Shown: positions 51,919 to 64,000, numbered from the stretch's first letter. The stretch is DNA of 64,000 nucleotides from Polytrichum commune (GCA_950295325.1 OX485805.1:28631501-28695500), one strand, 5' to 3'. Notes: generated by a model not told the origin, from the letters alone. A program made the numbers and translations.

Positions 51919-52378
51919 CTCAAGGTGCGCTTCCTTACACACAACCACCGTGGTGGTTGAGTTTTGGTTTTGGCCCACTTTTACAACCACAATTACAATT
52001 GCTTTTCGTGTACACAGAACTACTCTTGTAGTTTGAGAGGATTTGTCCCTTCTATCGGAGCAATCTGTGGAGCGGAGACCAAACAATTTATGAATTCTAG
52101 TGAAAAGCTTGTCTAAGAGGAATTGCCTCCTACAGATCATCTCCTATGCTTGGGTCTTAAAGTTCTTTCCAGAGTCAATAGTAACTACACACAACATAGA
52201 GCTAATGAAAGTAAAATACAACCATCACAACTGCTCATAGATAGGCTTGGGCAAGTAAGAGTAGTTGTGGTCGTGGTTGTCATTAATGGACCTTATCCCT
52301 CAAAAATTGAGCCACAGGAAGTAAACTACAACCACCAGCTACCGAAACATCGGTGGTTGTGTGTAATTGCACCTTGAG
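51919..52378. mobile_element. Terminal-inverted-repeat element, ~460 bp
   Basis: The left end CTCAAGGTGCGCTTCCTTAC continues as ACACAACCACCG. The right end mirrors it: CGGTGGTTGTGTGTAATTGC continues as ACCTTGAG. The arms are about 28 bp with few mismatches. The interior has GTGGTTGT/ACAACCAC motifs in both orientations and no coding sequence. No clear target-site duplication was seen. A similar flanking sequence (GATGATNCATNCTGGT to CACTGAAANAAGAAC) occurs at 51570-51622 and 52387-52436. Confidence 0.75.
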
Positions 52379-54639
52379 AAAGAGAACGATGATTACGCAT
52401 GCTGGTATAGGTTGTTAGGTTAACACTGAAAAAAGAACAGTCACTATCTCTTTCTTCCTCACTTGTCTAGTAAATGAGGGGGCAGGAAAAGAAAAGAGAA
52501 ACAATAAGAGATTTAATTGCAGCATGTCGTCTTCAATGTTACAACCAGACTCGCTGATTTGTGCTACGTGTGTTACAGTTGACATCTCAAAAATGTTGAA
52601 AACCTAATAAGGTCGCGAGGGAAACCTCGGAACCTGAAAGAGGTCACCCAAGCCATGCCACGCAAATGAACACAAACATCCAATATTTGGTAGTCATTGC
52701 AACGAAACACATACACCGAAGAAATGGGAACAGCGTGAAAGCTCACCGAATTGCAACTATGAGATAGAAGTTTGCCTCGAATGTCACAACTGAATTATGG
52801 CCCGGTCTGTGAAGCGCTACCGTGGCTGCGAAAGTCAAAATTCAGGTTAGCAGATTGAAAACTCAAGTGCCCAGGAATTCACAGACAACCCTTGCCAGCA
52901 ATCTTTCCCCTTTCAGTCTTCAGAATCCCCCCCAACATGTGTCTGCTATAATTGTCACACAATTACAACACCTTCTAAGGATCTCGATCATACTCAACAA
53001 AGAAAGGAATGTCAAAACCTTACATTTTAGCCCTAATCCCAACAAAAATTATGATGAAGTAAGGCGAGAAACATGACTTGCCACAATAAAAGGGCATCTG
53101 TCTAACCTCGCAGATGTCCTTGTAAAGAAGTTCCTAGAATGAAACTCCCATGAGAGCATATACCAACACTGCTCCCTACTTTGCCGTAACCGGAGGTGTA
53201 TGGGCTGGGATAACAAATCTTTACCCTGTGTGCGCCAAACCCTAAATAAGTTCATGCTTTGGAGTACACTACACTACACTAAAGGTAGTTGGTACCACTA
53301 AGGACTAAATAAAAAGGAGTCGTTATGTTTCATGAGGACTCATGTATGAGGCAATAATACCAATCAAAATTGCAAAGTATTAATCAAATGTAATGAAGAT
53401 ATTTATAATTGTGTTTAATATTGACTATAAGCCTAAGTAAAATAAGAACATGACATTCAAAGGAGTGTCAAGGGTTGTGAAGAAGGGGTGATGCATGACA
53501 AAATTTTGGTGCACCTTATTGTGATTGCAGGAATGCTAACATGTGAGCGGTGAGCAGTAAGACTAGTAACGAACTTGGTAATGCTCGCAATTGTATTCTA
53601 TAACCGTAGCTACTTTTGTTGACAATGTAAAAGCCCAATTAATATAATGTGTTTTTCAACATGCCTTTTAGTGGAATAATGGGCACATAGGCACACGTAA
53701 TGAAGGGTTGAGGAAAACAAAGGCTATGAGAGAAATGTCCACTATAGATTTCACTAAAACATGAGTTAATGAGAATACTAAGAAATGCATCCCATGTGTT
53801 TATTATCAAAAACATAGCCATGTATTGTGGTATATTTGTTGAATGTAACTACGCTCACTCTTCACCACACTATGTATTATCATTGGATGAATTATCACCC
53901 ATTCCCTCTATTGCCTCTATCTCCATATAAACCACAACATTGGGATCACAATACAACTCCCATAATCGACGAGATGGAGTGAATGCCTTGATCATGGCCA
54001 TGGCAACATCTTCAACATAACATGAAAGAACATGCTTGGAAGGCGGGGATACAATAGATGCTAGCAGTTTACACGTTCGATATGACATACATGTGGTTTA
54101 AGATTTATGAATTAAACCAACATCACTTTCAAATAAAAACTGCAAAACTACAACTTACTGGTTCTATACCTATATTTATTTATTTATTTTAAATCCGACA
54201 AACTAATCAAACATGTAGATTGTAGCATATTGACATTTTTTTAAACCACTTGTGAAAGTTTTTTAAAAAATATTTAAAAAATAGTTCCCAATATCATATG
54301 CATATTCTTTTGAAGCCATTAGTGAAAAACTTCTCTTGATCTCCACTACTGAGCTGACTATATTATGTACAATGGGTACAATTTGGACTAAAGATTATCC
54401 AACCTAATGTAAAATTGGAGGGTTTAAAGTGGGTGGATATTCTTGTTATAAGCGTTACAAAGTTGCATTGAAATAGCGAGGAATTTCAAATACAAACAAT
54501 ACTTTAGTAGAGTATCATGATATCAAGAAACAACATAGGTACACCCCTGCTTATTGATCTATGGACAACACTGCAATGACTGTGGCTAATTGACGTTAGT
54601 TACTAGATGGATGATATAAAGATGTAGTAGGCTGTGAGG

Positions 54640-55030
54640 CTGGTATCTTTAGTTATTCTATTTTATGGTAATTACATGATCTTTATGGTTGTGATATTCT
54701 TAGAGATCTTATTTTTGATGTTATGCACATCATAGTTCTATGCATATCAAGAAGTACGTATATATAATCGTAGAATATGTAAAACAACATGGGAGGCTTA
54801 AGGACATTGATTTTGTAATGCAAGTTTCCAAGAAGCTTTGATTTCGAGGGCTCGGGCCAAGATGACCTAGGAGCTTACCTTCTTTAGCATATCATAAGGC
54901 AAAGAAGTTTCAAATATGGATTATGTGGTGTTTGCCACATATTATTGATCACCTAAATATTTAAGCGGAATCTATTTTGGGAGCTATATACATGTTTTCA
55001 ACAAAAATTGGACATATTTTCTATAAATAC
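54640..55030 (+). pseudogene. Relic of a DNA-transposon protein (tentative)
   Basis: Across frames, with stops, one can read YGCDILRDLIFDVMHIIVLC, then IIVEYVKQHGRLKDIDFV, then SLAYHKAKKFQIWIMWCLPH. This order resembles the conserved part of DUF4218-associated transposon proteins (a D-MH motif, then a W/L-P block). The recall is from memory and the similarity is modest. At least one frameshift and several stops are present, so it is not functional. Confidence 0.35.
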
Positions 55031-56792
55031 AATAAAAATATGGATGAACTTTCTAAAGAATGCAAAATAAGAAACAACTCCTAACAATAGGACTGTATTG
55101 TATTTTTTGGTTACAAACAAACCCAGGGAAACACTCAAGGAAGACTTAAAAGGTGACTTCTACATTATCTAGGTGTCTCAAATAAAGTCTATTAAGGAAA
55201 ACTCAGGGATATTTCACTTTATTTGGTTCAAGACTGATAATTAGATTATGGGTAAGGGATAAAAACTCTAAAAATCTCTCCATGTTAGTACATGCAATTG
55301 TGACTGTCACTCACCTCACTCTAATTTCCCATGCAATGGTCTGGCAGTGAGTTCATTTTAATTGGACCAAGTGTAGTGCACAAACATAGGTCTCGCCATC
55401 AACAATAGTCTTTTGCAAAAGTATCTCATTTAAGTCTTGCTTACCAAAGCCAATGGCACTTTGGTATCGTTAATAATCTGGCCTTTAATTAACCCTTTTA
55501 ATGCAACTTAAAATTTACAGTGCTGTCATCCTTTCATGATTGTCGAGATTCTTTGATTAATTATGTTACTTAAATTAGGTTGTCAGGCAATAGTCCTGAC
55601 CTGATCTTGGCCGTAATATCTAGAGCATCCTTGGATTGCATCAATATGCCAAACCACATGTATGTGGACATTTCATAATGTATGGTGCATCACTTAATTC
55701 TTTTTTTTAATTAAGGTTTCAGTTTGATATGATTATTGCTTCAAGTAATAACGTCCATAATTTCACTTCATTTATCAATCATAATTCAATTACCGAGTAC
55801 ATTCAATTATCTAATTGTAGGCCTTTAGATCCGCTGGTGTTCCTATGAATTTGATCTTAATTTTAAATCATATATGCCAACTTACGCACTGAGTTATCAA
55901 CAACCACGTCCTTTGGTCTTCTAGCATCAATCCACCAAACCTTCTAGCCTTCCAGTCCCACCCTGTAACTGTTCGGCTCCTGCTCACAACTTAGACAGGT
56001 GCTTTTCTGTCCGCACTCTCTTTCGCATGTCTTTGAAGCAAGGGAGCAAGACCGAGCAAGATCGAGGAAGGAAGCAAGACCGCACAATTCCGTACTGGTC
56101 GTTCAGCAGGCTTCGTTGTTGGATTGAGAGAGACAGAGCACTGTTTCCCACCCGTGAAGATCTAGAAACCATCCCGATTCTGCTGGCACTTTAAGCGAAG
56201 TTGGAGTTGCAATTTTGAGCTTGGGTTTAGGTTCCTCGGTGTCACCGTGTTCTATCTATTTGGATAGGCTAGGCTTGAGTTCTCTTCCTTTAGGTTCCAA
56301 CTTCCCACGTGATCCTCCTCCCTACCTATTGAACGAACCGTCACTCGCCCATTTGCGCACAATCGATCGGCTTCGCAAACTTCTCACAACTGCTGGGTGC
56401 TGTGAATTCCCATGGATGTTGGGTTTGTAATTTGACCCTGCTGGTTTTGAGCAGTTATTCATCGAGAGAGTGTTGTATCTTCTCAGCTGTGAAAAAATCA
56501 TCCACACTGTGGTTGCGCATCAGATGAAGTTAGAGTTGGGATTTGAGTTGTAGTTCCTCGGTTACATCGTGTTTGATCTGTCTGGCTGGGCGGGCTCCTC
56601 TTCCTCATTGGGCTCAACAAACAAGCACCATTTGGGTGTTGTCTGAAGGCCTGCATTGAGTTTCTTTCGGAGGTCTGGGGCTTGGGTGTTTTGGACGTTG
56701 CACCTCGTATTGTCAGATTGTGGGAAGGAAAGAAGGTAGGAATCTTTAACCTGATAGGTAGGAACCTGATGCGATCTCCTCTTTAACCTAAA

Positions 56793-56820
56793 CCCTAAAC
56801 CCTAAACCCTAAACCCTAAA
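56793..56820 (-). repeat. Interstitial plant telomere repeat, four units
   Basis: Four perfect CCCTAAA units in a row (TTTAGGG on the minus strand), preceded by a degenerate AACCTAA. This length fits a telo-box-type promoter element or a break-repair insertion, not a chromosome end. Confidence 0.95.
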
Positions 56821-57611
56821 ACATAACATTCAATGAAAATCGTAGACAAAAAAAAAACAGTTAGCCGCCGGGAAAAAATCAATGTTAGCTATTAATAGCC
56901 GGTTTAAAAATAATTACTTTTGAAAGTGCCGACTTTCATTGTTTTAACTTTTAATAATTATTCGACATGGAAGTGCCGACCTTGCCTTCCACGTACGGTA
57001 GTCAAAAAATGATATGTGATCGTACTTCAAAACATAGTTGGTTTCATTAAGTTCCTCTCAAATGCCTTCTTGTGAAGCATCATGTACCTCCTAGCGAAAT
57101 AATGAATTATGAAGTTCGTTAGAAGCAATTTAAGTGATTTTTTAACAACTGGTCTACACAAGAGAATTGCCATGCTAGGGATTTGTTGCTCATTTATTAA
57201 CTTGAAAACTGACAAGAAACCTAGTCCTTGGATAGATTTACTACCTAGCAAATTGATTACACAGGTATTAAAGTCCCAAATACAACACATCAAGTTCATT
57301 ACAATAAATCGCAGTATTTAGTGTCACTTGTGTCATTGTGCTAACTCTTGTTATGACACCTCTTATATATAAGTTTACGAATACTGTTATCCCAACTTAA
57401 TTCTAGTTCATCCACTTTTGATATATTATGCATCCTAATGTTTCTATAATGGAATAGTGTCATGAATGATTGAAATTCGGAAAAACATCACCATCTAGTC
57501 AAACTTGAGGAAGATTGACGATAGTAAATAGATAGAAGGAATAATTTTGAATCATCCATATTTCTAACATGGTCAAAACAAACTTTAGAACATATTTTTT
57601 TAAATAGCGGC

Positions 57612-57685
57612 AAAATGAAGATGTGTTGTGCACCAACTTTTGCCAATATTGAGAATATCATGAATCCCCACACCAAAACTTGGGG
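57612..57685 (-). pseudogene. Fragment duplicated from the Roco C-terminal exon
   Basis: The minus-strand reading VLVWGFMIFSILAKVGA is almost the same as ILVWGLRIFTILAKVGA at about 58450-58510 in the Roco gene. The DNA also matches (GTGCACCAACTTTTGCCAAT and AATCCCCACACCAAAA). The match fades into unrelated sequence on both sides, next to a run of about 14 G at 57684-57697. It lies about 800 bp downstream of the intact copy. Confidence 0.75.
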
Positions 57686-58113
57686 GGGGGGGGGCACTGG
57701 AGAAAATCCTAGAAACAATGTGTGATGAAAACTAGGGTCTAATATATTCATTGTAGACAAATTTTGTAAAAAAACGTACATATAATGTACGGGTTCTAAA
57801 ATAGTAAACATATTGTTGCCTTGGAACATTTGTAACCAAGAAACCATGATCTAATATTTTTACTTACATGTGAATATTTGATCATGTCACAAGGCAACAA
57901 ATTGAATGATGACTTCAAGCTTACAATTAACAAATTTGAAGCAAAATGGGAAGAGTGGCAACTTGAAATAAAGTAAACATACATTGCTTGTTGAGTGCTT
58001 TTCATGGCCATGAAATTCTACACCTATGGCCTAAACTTTGGTTGGATCACATGTGCAATGTGATTCACTTGCGCAAGTTGGAAATCACTAATTTTGTGTT
58101 TTCAAATTATGTA

Positions 58114-61100
58114 CTAGGAAGGAAGCAAAACTAACGAAGAGCTATCCTCACCTTCCTTTATGTGGTCATGGCAAAGCCATGCAATGGTTCCGTCACACCC
58201 TCCCACATTATTTTTGTACATAGCCTTTCGCAAAGAGAAAGAACCATACAAATTCTTCCCTTTCAAAAAATCGATCAACCATTGTTCAGCTATACGTTTA
58301 TTGTCATCCGTGATTCTCAATCTTTGAAGTTTGTGGTCAATGGTTTCATCTACAAAAGGCAATTCCCAACCATCGAGCAAGCCCGGCGTGTCAACGACCA
58401 ACATGAAATCCTTTGCTAGATCTGGAATCATTGTTCCCATACCTGCTGTCAAATGTGCACCAACTTTTGCCAATATAGTGAATATCCTCAATCCCCACAC
58501 CAAAATCGTTTGAAACACTCTTGTTGCGTCCGTGCCGAATGCCACATCACAACCTTTTTGATCATCTACAATGTGAAAACCTCCACGATTTTCACACATA
58601 AAGTGCATTTTCAAATTCGTAAGGCCGGGCATCATCCGTGTCACAATACGTTTCAAACTCTTATTGGAAGTAGTAGCAAAGTACACAAGCCGTGGTACTT
58701 GAGATTGTTGCAATTCAACTGACAATGTCATCAACTTGTCGATATTCTCACATATCTTTGGTAGCATGTATTTTTCCATAGAAATGATGTGGTTCAATTT
58801 CATGGTTATTCGCCTCTCCATATCATCCAACCTCTTCACTACGTTGGTTTCACTTTCTTCTATCTTGTGATACAACCTTCGTCCCCATCGTTCAACCAAT
58901 TTTTGCACATCTGCACCCTGGACATCATCACCATCGTCCATCCATTGTGGTTGGGTAGCCATCAACTCTTCATGTTTCGTGTCACAAGGGAGCACCTCTT
59001 GTAGCTTTTGCAAGTCTCGGAGATGTCTATTTAGTATATTCTCCCATGCCTTCTTGCCCAACAATGTTTGTGCATCATCATGACCTGTTTGCAATGGACC
59101 GTCTTCTTTCCAATTGTGCTCATAAGAAAAATCACAAGTTGCCAAAATAATAGATTGGAGATCCTCAACCAAAACAACTTGATGTTCCCTGTGGATCCGT
59201 GGAATCAAACGTTCCACACATGTAGGACGTAAAATTCCCTCAACAAGTTTCACTCCTTGGCAACCCAAAACAGGATGAGCACAAAGATCATAAATGGGTT
59301 TCATAACATTTGTATGTAGGAACTCTAACATAACATCTTTGTTGATCTTTGAAGAGCGTACCATGATATCAATGTCAAAACCGATTTGACCACTACTCTC
59401 CATGATGACTTCCATCCCACTCGTGTAGAATAATATCATGTTTTTGGCGAGCTTGTAGCTATTTTTGCCATTATCTCTTCCAAAAAGCTTTTGAAATACC
59501 ACCTGCAATGAAGGACGATTTGATTAAAACGTGGCTATGTTTGACTTGTTGATGCTTTATCTTTTAATACAATCATAAAAATGACAATACAAAATATGTT
59601 TTCAAAAGATTGCTTTGTGATACTATTTCATGCACAAGTGCAAGATGGTAAATATCATAAGCATCTTTTATAGTCTATATATTTGAGAGGGAACCCCAAC
59701 ACAAAAGATGTCACAATGAAGAATTGCATTCCCGTTACTTTCTTGACCACCATATAGTGTGCAACAAAGGAAAATCCAATGACATGTATTATACCAAGAT
59801 GGAAAATTGCTACTTATAGTTTCTTCCTTACATATTTGTGATGCTCACATGTTCAAAACCAATAAATTTGATCAATGAGGACATGCATGACCTATTTGAT
59901 AACCAAGGATTTTGGTATCGATCCTTCAATATTCAAATAAAATGGGAGAATCCATATGCAAACCAATAAAAACATTGTAAGTTTCTTATGGTCACCATTG
60001 GCTGTTGGTATCATTCAATTTTTATACATGTAATCGTGGGAAGAACCCAAGAGTGAGGAGGGTTCGAACTTTATCGTCGCATAACATCCTCCGACCCACA
60101 TACTGCCAATTTGAATGCTTTTCTTGGGAAGGCCAATGCAATTGTCGCTTTCCCAAACTAGATAGATCGTTGTCATCTTGGAGCAAAGCAGGAATCAACA
60201 CCGTATCATCATCATGCTCATAACAAAACTCCAACTTTATCATCATTTGCAACAAGTCTTCAAAACTAAATCCTTGTAGGTTGGGTTGGAGTGACGCGTT
60301 TACAATATGCTTGAAATCAACCTTGGTCATGGTACCATTTGTGATTCCATCCAAGCTATCAAGCTCTTTGCATTTCAACACACGTCCGATGATATCATGA
60401 CAAAACCAATGAGGATTCAAGACCACAAAATCCAGCTCTTCATTGTACATCACGTGCCCACTATCGTGTAAAGAAATTGCCACAATTTCTTTTTTTCTTT
60501 TCACAACCTCCGGACCAAGCCCCTCGTGAGATTTCAACTCTTCCACATTGTCACACAACTCTGAAAACTCGTTCCACCGTACTAGGGGTTGGTTGGGGTG
60601 CTCACGGTTCCAATTGGCAATAAGAACTTGCATCCTTGAACAAGCCTCAAAAACATGTGGCAACTTTTCCAATAGCAATTTCAAGTGCGCCTTCATTGTT
60701 TGGAGCAAAACATTGATGGAGTCTATTGACAAGGCATTGACTGCAAACACTTGTAAATCAATCTCAAGAATATCTTTGAAGAGGTTTCTGAGCCATTCAA
60801 CCTTATCCTTGATTCTTGGTAGATTGAAACTTTCATAGTCGGGACCTACCATGTCAAGGTTTGTCAATACAATGATCACATGTGGCTTATAGGCTGTTGA
60901 TATTCTTGAATTTGAGGCAATGAACCGCAACCAATATAACAATTCATCTCCAATTACTTGGATACTCTTGAGACGTCGCGTTCCAAGTTGGAGTGGATTG
61001 CACACGAGTAAAAAGGAACATGAACTCCCAGAGTTGCCCGTAAGATTTGGAATAACAAGGTCATGGAAAGAATGATAATCATCTTGACCTGCCATATCCC

Positions 61101-64000
61101 AAATGGTGACCATGATGTCATCAAATGACATACCATGTACTTCAATGCCCCGCGTTCGTGGTGTCACTGCTCTTGTATCATCATTCGATTTGCCCTTACG
61201 AAACATGCCTGATAGAAATCTTGTAGATGCATGTTGTTTTTTACGTTTAGACATTCCATTAGGGTCTGAGGGTTTGACTGCTTTCATTATGGTTTGACGA
61301 AGAGTTGTCTTGCCTGCTCAAGAATCACACAAGTACACATGAGTATCATGGCACCCCTAACATGCTAATTAAAATTCGATATTGGTTGCAGAAATTAAGA
61401 AAACCTAACATTAGAAGCAAACTCTTAATACCAAAAGAGATGGCAACACCTTTGAATTTGAAAAACGCGTAATTTAAAACCACCATTGAAATATGCTCGG
61501 TTTATTTCTACCAAACAAATAAAATGATCAATTTGTCTAGGTTGAGAACTGTCCCTGAAATAATTTGCATGTGAACAATTCCCCATTATTTTTTTCCAGG
61601 TCATATTGTTCACATGCAAATTATTTAAAGTTCAACAGAAATTAAGTTCACTATTTCAGATTAAATTGACAGATTAAATTCACTATTAGAACAATTCCCC
61701 ATTTGAATTTAATCATGTGAACTTAATCACTTAAAAGTTCAACAGAAATTCGAGTCAAGTTAAAGAGTTATCATGGATTTTATTTGTTTGGAAAAATCCA
61801 TATGTAGTCTTGATATGCATATATGACTCTACATGAGGCTCTGATTTGTGATTGAAAGTGTACATGTGTAAGTATCAAAGATCATTCCAATGCAACTACA
61901 CCAAAGTACTTAAGCATCCCCTAAGTGGCAAGAATGATACATCATAGATTAACCAAACTTAATAAGTTACTTCAATTACCTAAAAGACAAGCAATCTGAC
62001 CAACATCAAACAAATATTAGAGTTGCTTTTAAAAATATGGGGTTGAAGTGGGGTCAAAATCTTCTAATTTGTCCCTTTTTTGAGTATAACAACACAATCT
62101 TAAGAGGACCACTTTGAGTTTAAGACGCCCATATGTTTCATCTTTAAGTAGCTAATACTATTATCAATTTTTTTCCGGATCAAATATGCATATGTCTTAT
62201 CTAGGCCCTTCTTGGTCCGCTCACACTTGTCCACTACTCAAATAGAATCGAACTCACAATAATAAAGCACAAAAGTTTCTCAAAGTTTCTTTATCCTAGA
62301 AAGAAAAGCAGAAGGTGTTTTGGTTCCTGAAATTGGGCTCACCTGCCAAGGGGTAGCCACATAGGAAGATTCTGGCGGAATTGGGTATGGCAGTGGCCAT
62401 GGCCTGCAACACCTCCCACATGTTGTGCTTGGCCTTCTGCTGCATCACCCCCTCCACCATCTCCATCCCTCCATCTTCTTGCAGAGGTGTAGCCCACAGA
62501 TTGAGCTCTTTAAGATGATGATTCACTTCCAGTAGATCAAATATTGTCCCCAACACCCTCCGCCCAACCACCCCGTGACAACAAGATAACACGACTTCCT
62601 CCAAGCACTTGTTGCTTTTGAGGGCCTCTAGCAGTGGGATCACGTTATCTGCAACTTGCAATAAGTGTGAGTAGCTCAAATCCAAGCTCAACAAGGAAGT
62701 GTTTTGTCGTACAAGGATCTCCAAGAGCTCCACGTCCTCTACCCCTAAGTCTCCCCGCATACCAAGATGTGTAAGAGATGAATTGGGTTGAAGGTCACCG
62801 TCGGCCATGTTGTGTGTCAGAGATGCAACCAGTGCCTTCAATCCTGCTGTACCGATGCGACGGTTGTCACTTATGTCCAATTCTCCAAGCGTAGTATTGG
62901 AGCGTAGTGCCTCTGCAATGCGCGCCGCACCTTGTGGCCCGATTTTGTTTTGTTGGAGACCTATGCATGTAAGGGAAGTGTTGTGCCGCAACATGGACGC
63001 TACTACCTCTGCCCTCTCATCGTTGATTCCTGTGCTGTCCAGATGCAGAGTTTTTAAACCTTGGTAGGACCCTTCCCCACCTGTCATGAGGGGTTTAAGG
63101 AACAATTTGAGCCCCTCCGTGTCAGAAAAAACCCCCCATCCGGTAATCTGAAAACGGGTAAGGGTCAAATTCCTGCGGAGAGCGGATACTAAGCTTTCGA
63201 TTGCAGCTCGGTCGAGTGGAAGTCTGCTTCCTCCAGAAATAGCCAGGTCAACAGATTGCAAGCTCGGGTTCTCCAGGATCACTAGAATCATGTTCATCAC
63301 AAGTGTTCTGAAATGTGTTACAAGTGTGCTATCTGGTGCTGTGACGTAATCAGTTTGAACATGTACGCTTTCAATCCTTTGGTTGGAGCGTATGGCATTC
63401 GCAAACTCTTCCATGAACATAACTGGAATTTCTTCCTCCACAACGAAATCTCCGATGAAGTTGAGGGAGACTGCGGATTCAGAGGCTTTGGAACGTCGGT
63501 AAATGTGGATGCACAAATTCCGATCTTTGGAAATACTTTTCACAATAGTCTTCCACCATACATCGGGATCAAAAAGGCTAGGAGCATCAACTTTGCCGGA
63601 AGATGTATAATAAACCATGAAAGTCAGTTGCTCATCCGGGCAGATCGCAGAGAGAATCGGCTCCAGACCAAAATCTGGTGCATCATGTGACCTCCATGAT
63701 GTCGAATCCAAAGCATCCACAACCACCGTGCCCTGAACAAGCTGGCCCTCACCATGATGCGGTGCTGATCCGTCCACATGTCCAAGCACACAACTGGTCT
63801 CCCAGGTTGGGGCTTCCATAAAATTGAACGGCAGTGCGACTTCAACCAAACCGTACCTCTCACCAACAGAGAAATGAAAGCAATCCACGACTACATCCTG
63901 ACTCTTGTGTCGGTGGTTTGCAACAACGATAACAATATTAGTGTGTGCTACAAAACTAGTGCACTTCTGAGGAAGCACCAAAAGTATCCCTTCGCAGGGT
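58114..64000 (-). CDS. TORNADO1-like Roco protein (LRR-Roc-COR), 5' end outside window
   Basis: Exons 62343-64000 (open at the window edge), 60028-61313 and 58114-59502 join in frame, giving about 1440 residues. Exon A carries ribonuclease-inhibitor-type leucine-rich repeats (NKIGPQGAARIAEALRSNTT). Across exons A/B lies a Roc GTPase: P-loop GYPLAGKTT, switch II DMAGQDDYHSF, TNLD as the G4 motif and NALS as G5. A COR domain follows (HDSGHVMYNEELDFVVLNPHWF). Exon C has a long conserved C-terminal region with a predicted coiled stretch near NVVKRLDDMERRITMKL and no kinase domain. Plant Roco proteins of this layout include TORNADO1 (LOPPED1), needed for tissue patterning in Arabidopsis; no enzyme output beyond GTP binding is known to me. 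All GTPase motifs are intact. The intron between A and B splits the P-loop at the second Gly (phase 1). Orthology to TRN1 versus a moss-expanded paralogue is unresolved. Confidence 0.9.
61558..61626. repeat. Perfect 22-bp inverted repeat in the Roco intron
   Basis: The arms 61558-61579 and 61605-61626 are exact reverse complements (core TTTGCATGTGAACAAT / ATTGTTCACATGCAAA) around a 25-base loop. Nearby, AGTTCAACAGAAATT occurs at about 61629 and 61737, and AACAATTCCCCATT at 61575 and 61691, so the intron also contains a ~110-bp direct duplication. Confidence 0.9.

Larger units (their letters stand above)
50433..58113. other. Repeat-rich region between RNase P subunit exon and Roco gene
   Basis: It contains three 195-bp repeats, an inverted-repeat element, a transposase-like relic, a telomere-like tract and a Roco-derived fragment, listed separately. 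A GC-richer patch at 51190-51600 has open frames on both strands but no recognisable domain. 55900-56780 is also GC-richer, with an internal duplication (56207-56300 and 56528-56620 share GTTCCTCGGT and CTGGGCGGG-like blocks). It might be a leader or promoter of an unseen transcript. Confidence 0.45.

Noticed and set aside
53264-57325. CTACACTAAAGG at 53270 and TATTTAGTGTCACTT at 57315 as ends of one large autonomous element
   Set aside because: The two ends match poorly and the 4 kb between them shows no coherent transposon gene; more likely separate fragments of the CACTAAATA family.

Overview
The window looks like nuclear DNA of a land plant, most likely a bryophyte such as a moss. That placement is inference. 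The evidence is: GT-AG introns; plant-type proteins (a chlorophyll dephytylase-like enzyme with a plastid transit peptide, a TORNADO1-like Roco protein, an SGR6-like HEAT-repeat protein); perfect plant telomere units (CCCTAAA) at 56793-56820; and long AT-rich gaps full of small non-autonomous DNA transposons and tandem duplications. There is no sign of operons, ribosome binding sites, CRISPR or prophage.

Layout. 1-7965 (minus): 5' half of an SGR6/MROH1-type HEAT-repeat gene that runs off the left edge. 9637-13222 (plus): complete eight-exon chlorophyll dephytylase 1-like alpha/beta hydrolase, 386 residues as reconstructed. 14678-14947 (minus): small predicted single-pass membrane protein. 22381-22941 (minus): unassigned plant-like protein with a basic C-terminus. 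22942-38490: mostly gene-free, with MITE-like foldback elements, a 288-bp tandem array and microsatellites. 38822-46491 (plus): complete eight-exon SEN1/UPF1-like superfamily 1 helicase, about 1565 residues, with a long disordered N-terminus, an EAR-like motif and an arginine/glycine-rich tail. 49991-50432 (minus): last coding exon of an Rpp21/Rpr2-type RNase P/MRP subunit. 50433-58113: repeats, an inverted-repeat element, a transposase-like relic and a telomere-like tract. 58114-64000 (minus): three exons of a TORNADO1-like LRR-Roc-COR protein, cut at its 5' end by the window edge.

The genes have unrelated jobs (gravitropism or vesicle-related HEAT scaffold, chlorophyll turnover, RNA metabolism twice, Roco GTPase signalling) and form no visible pathway cluster. 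I found no convincing new biological system. The most distinctive observations are a clean hAT-like MITE with an exact 8-bp target duplication, a multi-copy CACTAAATA foldback family, a 288-bp array whose internal copies share a deletion absent from the edge copies, and intron duplications that copied a splice acceptor.
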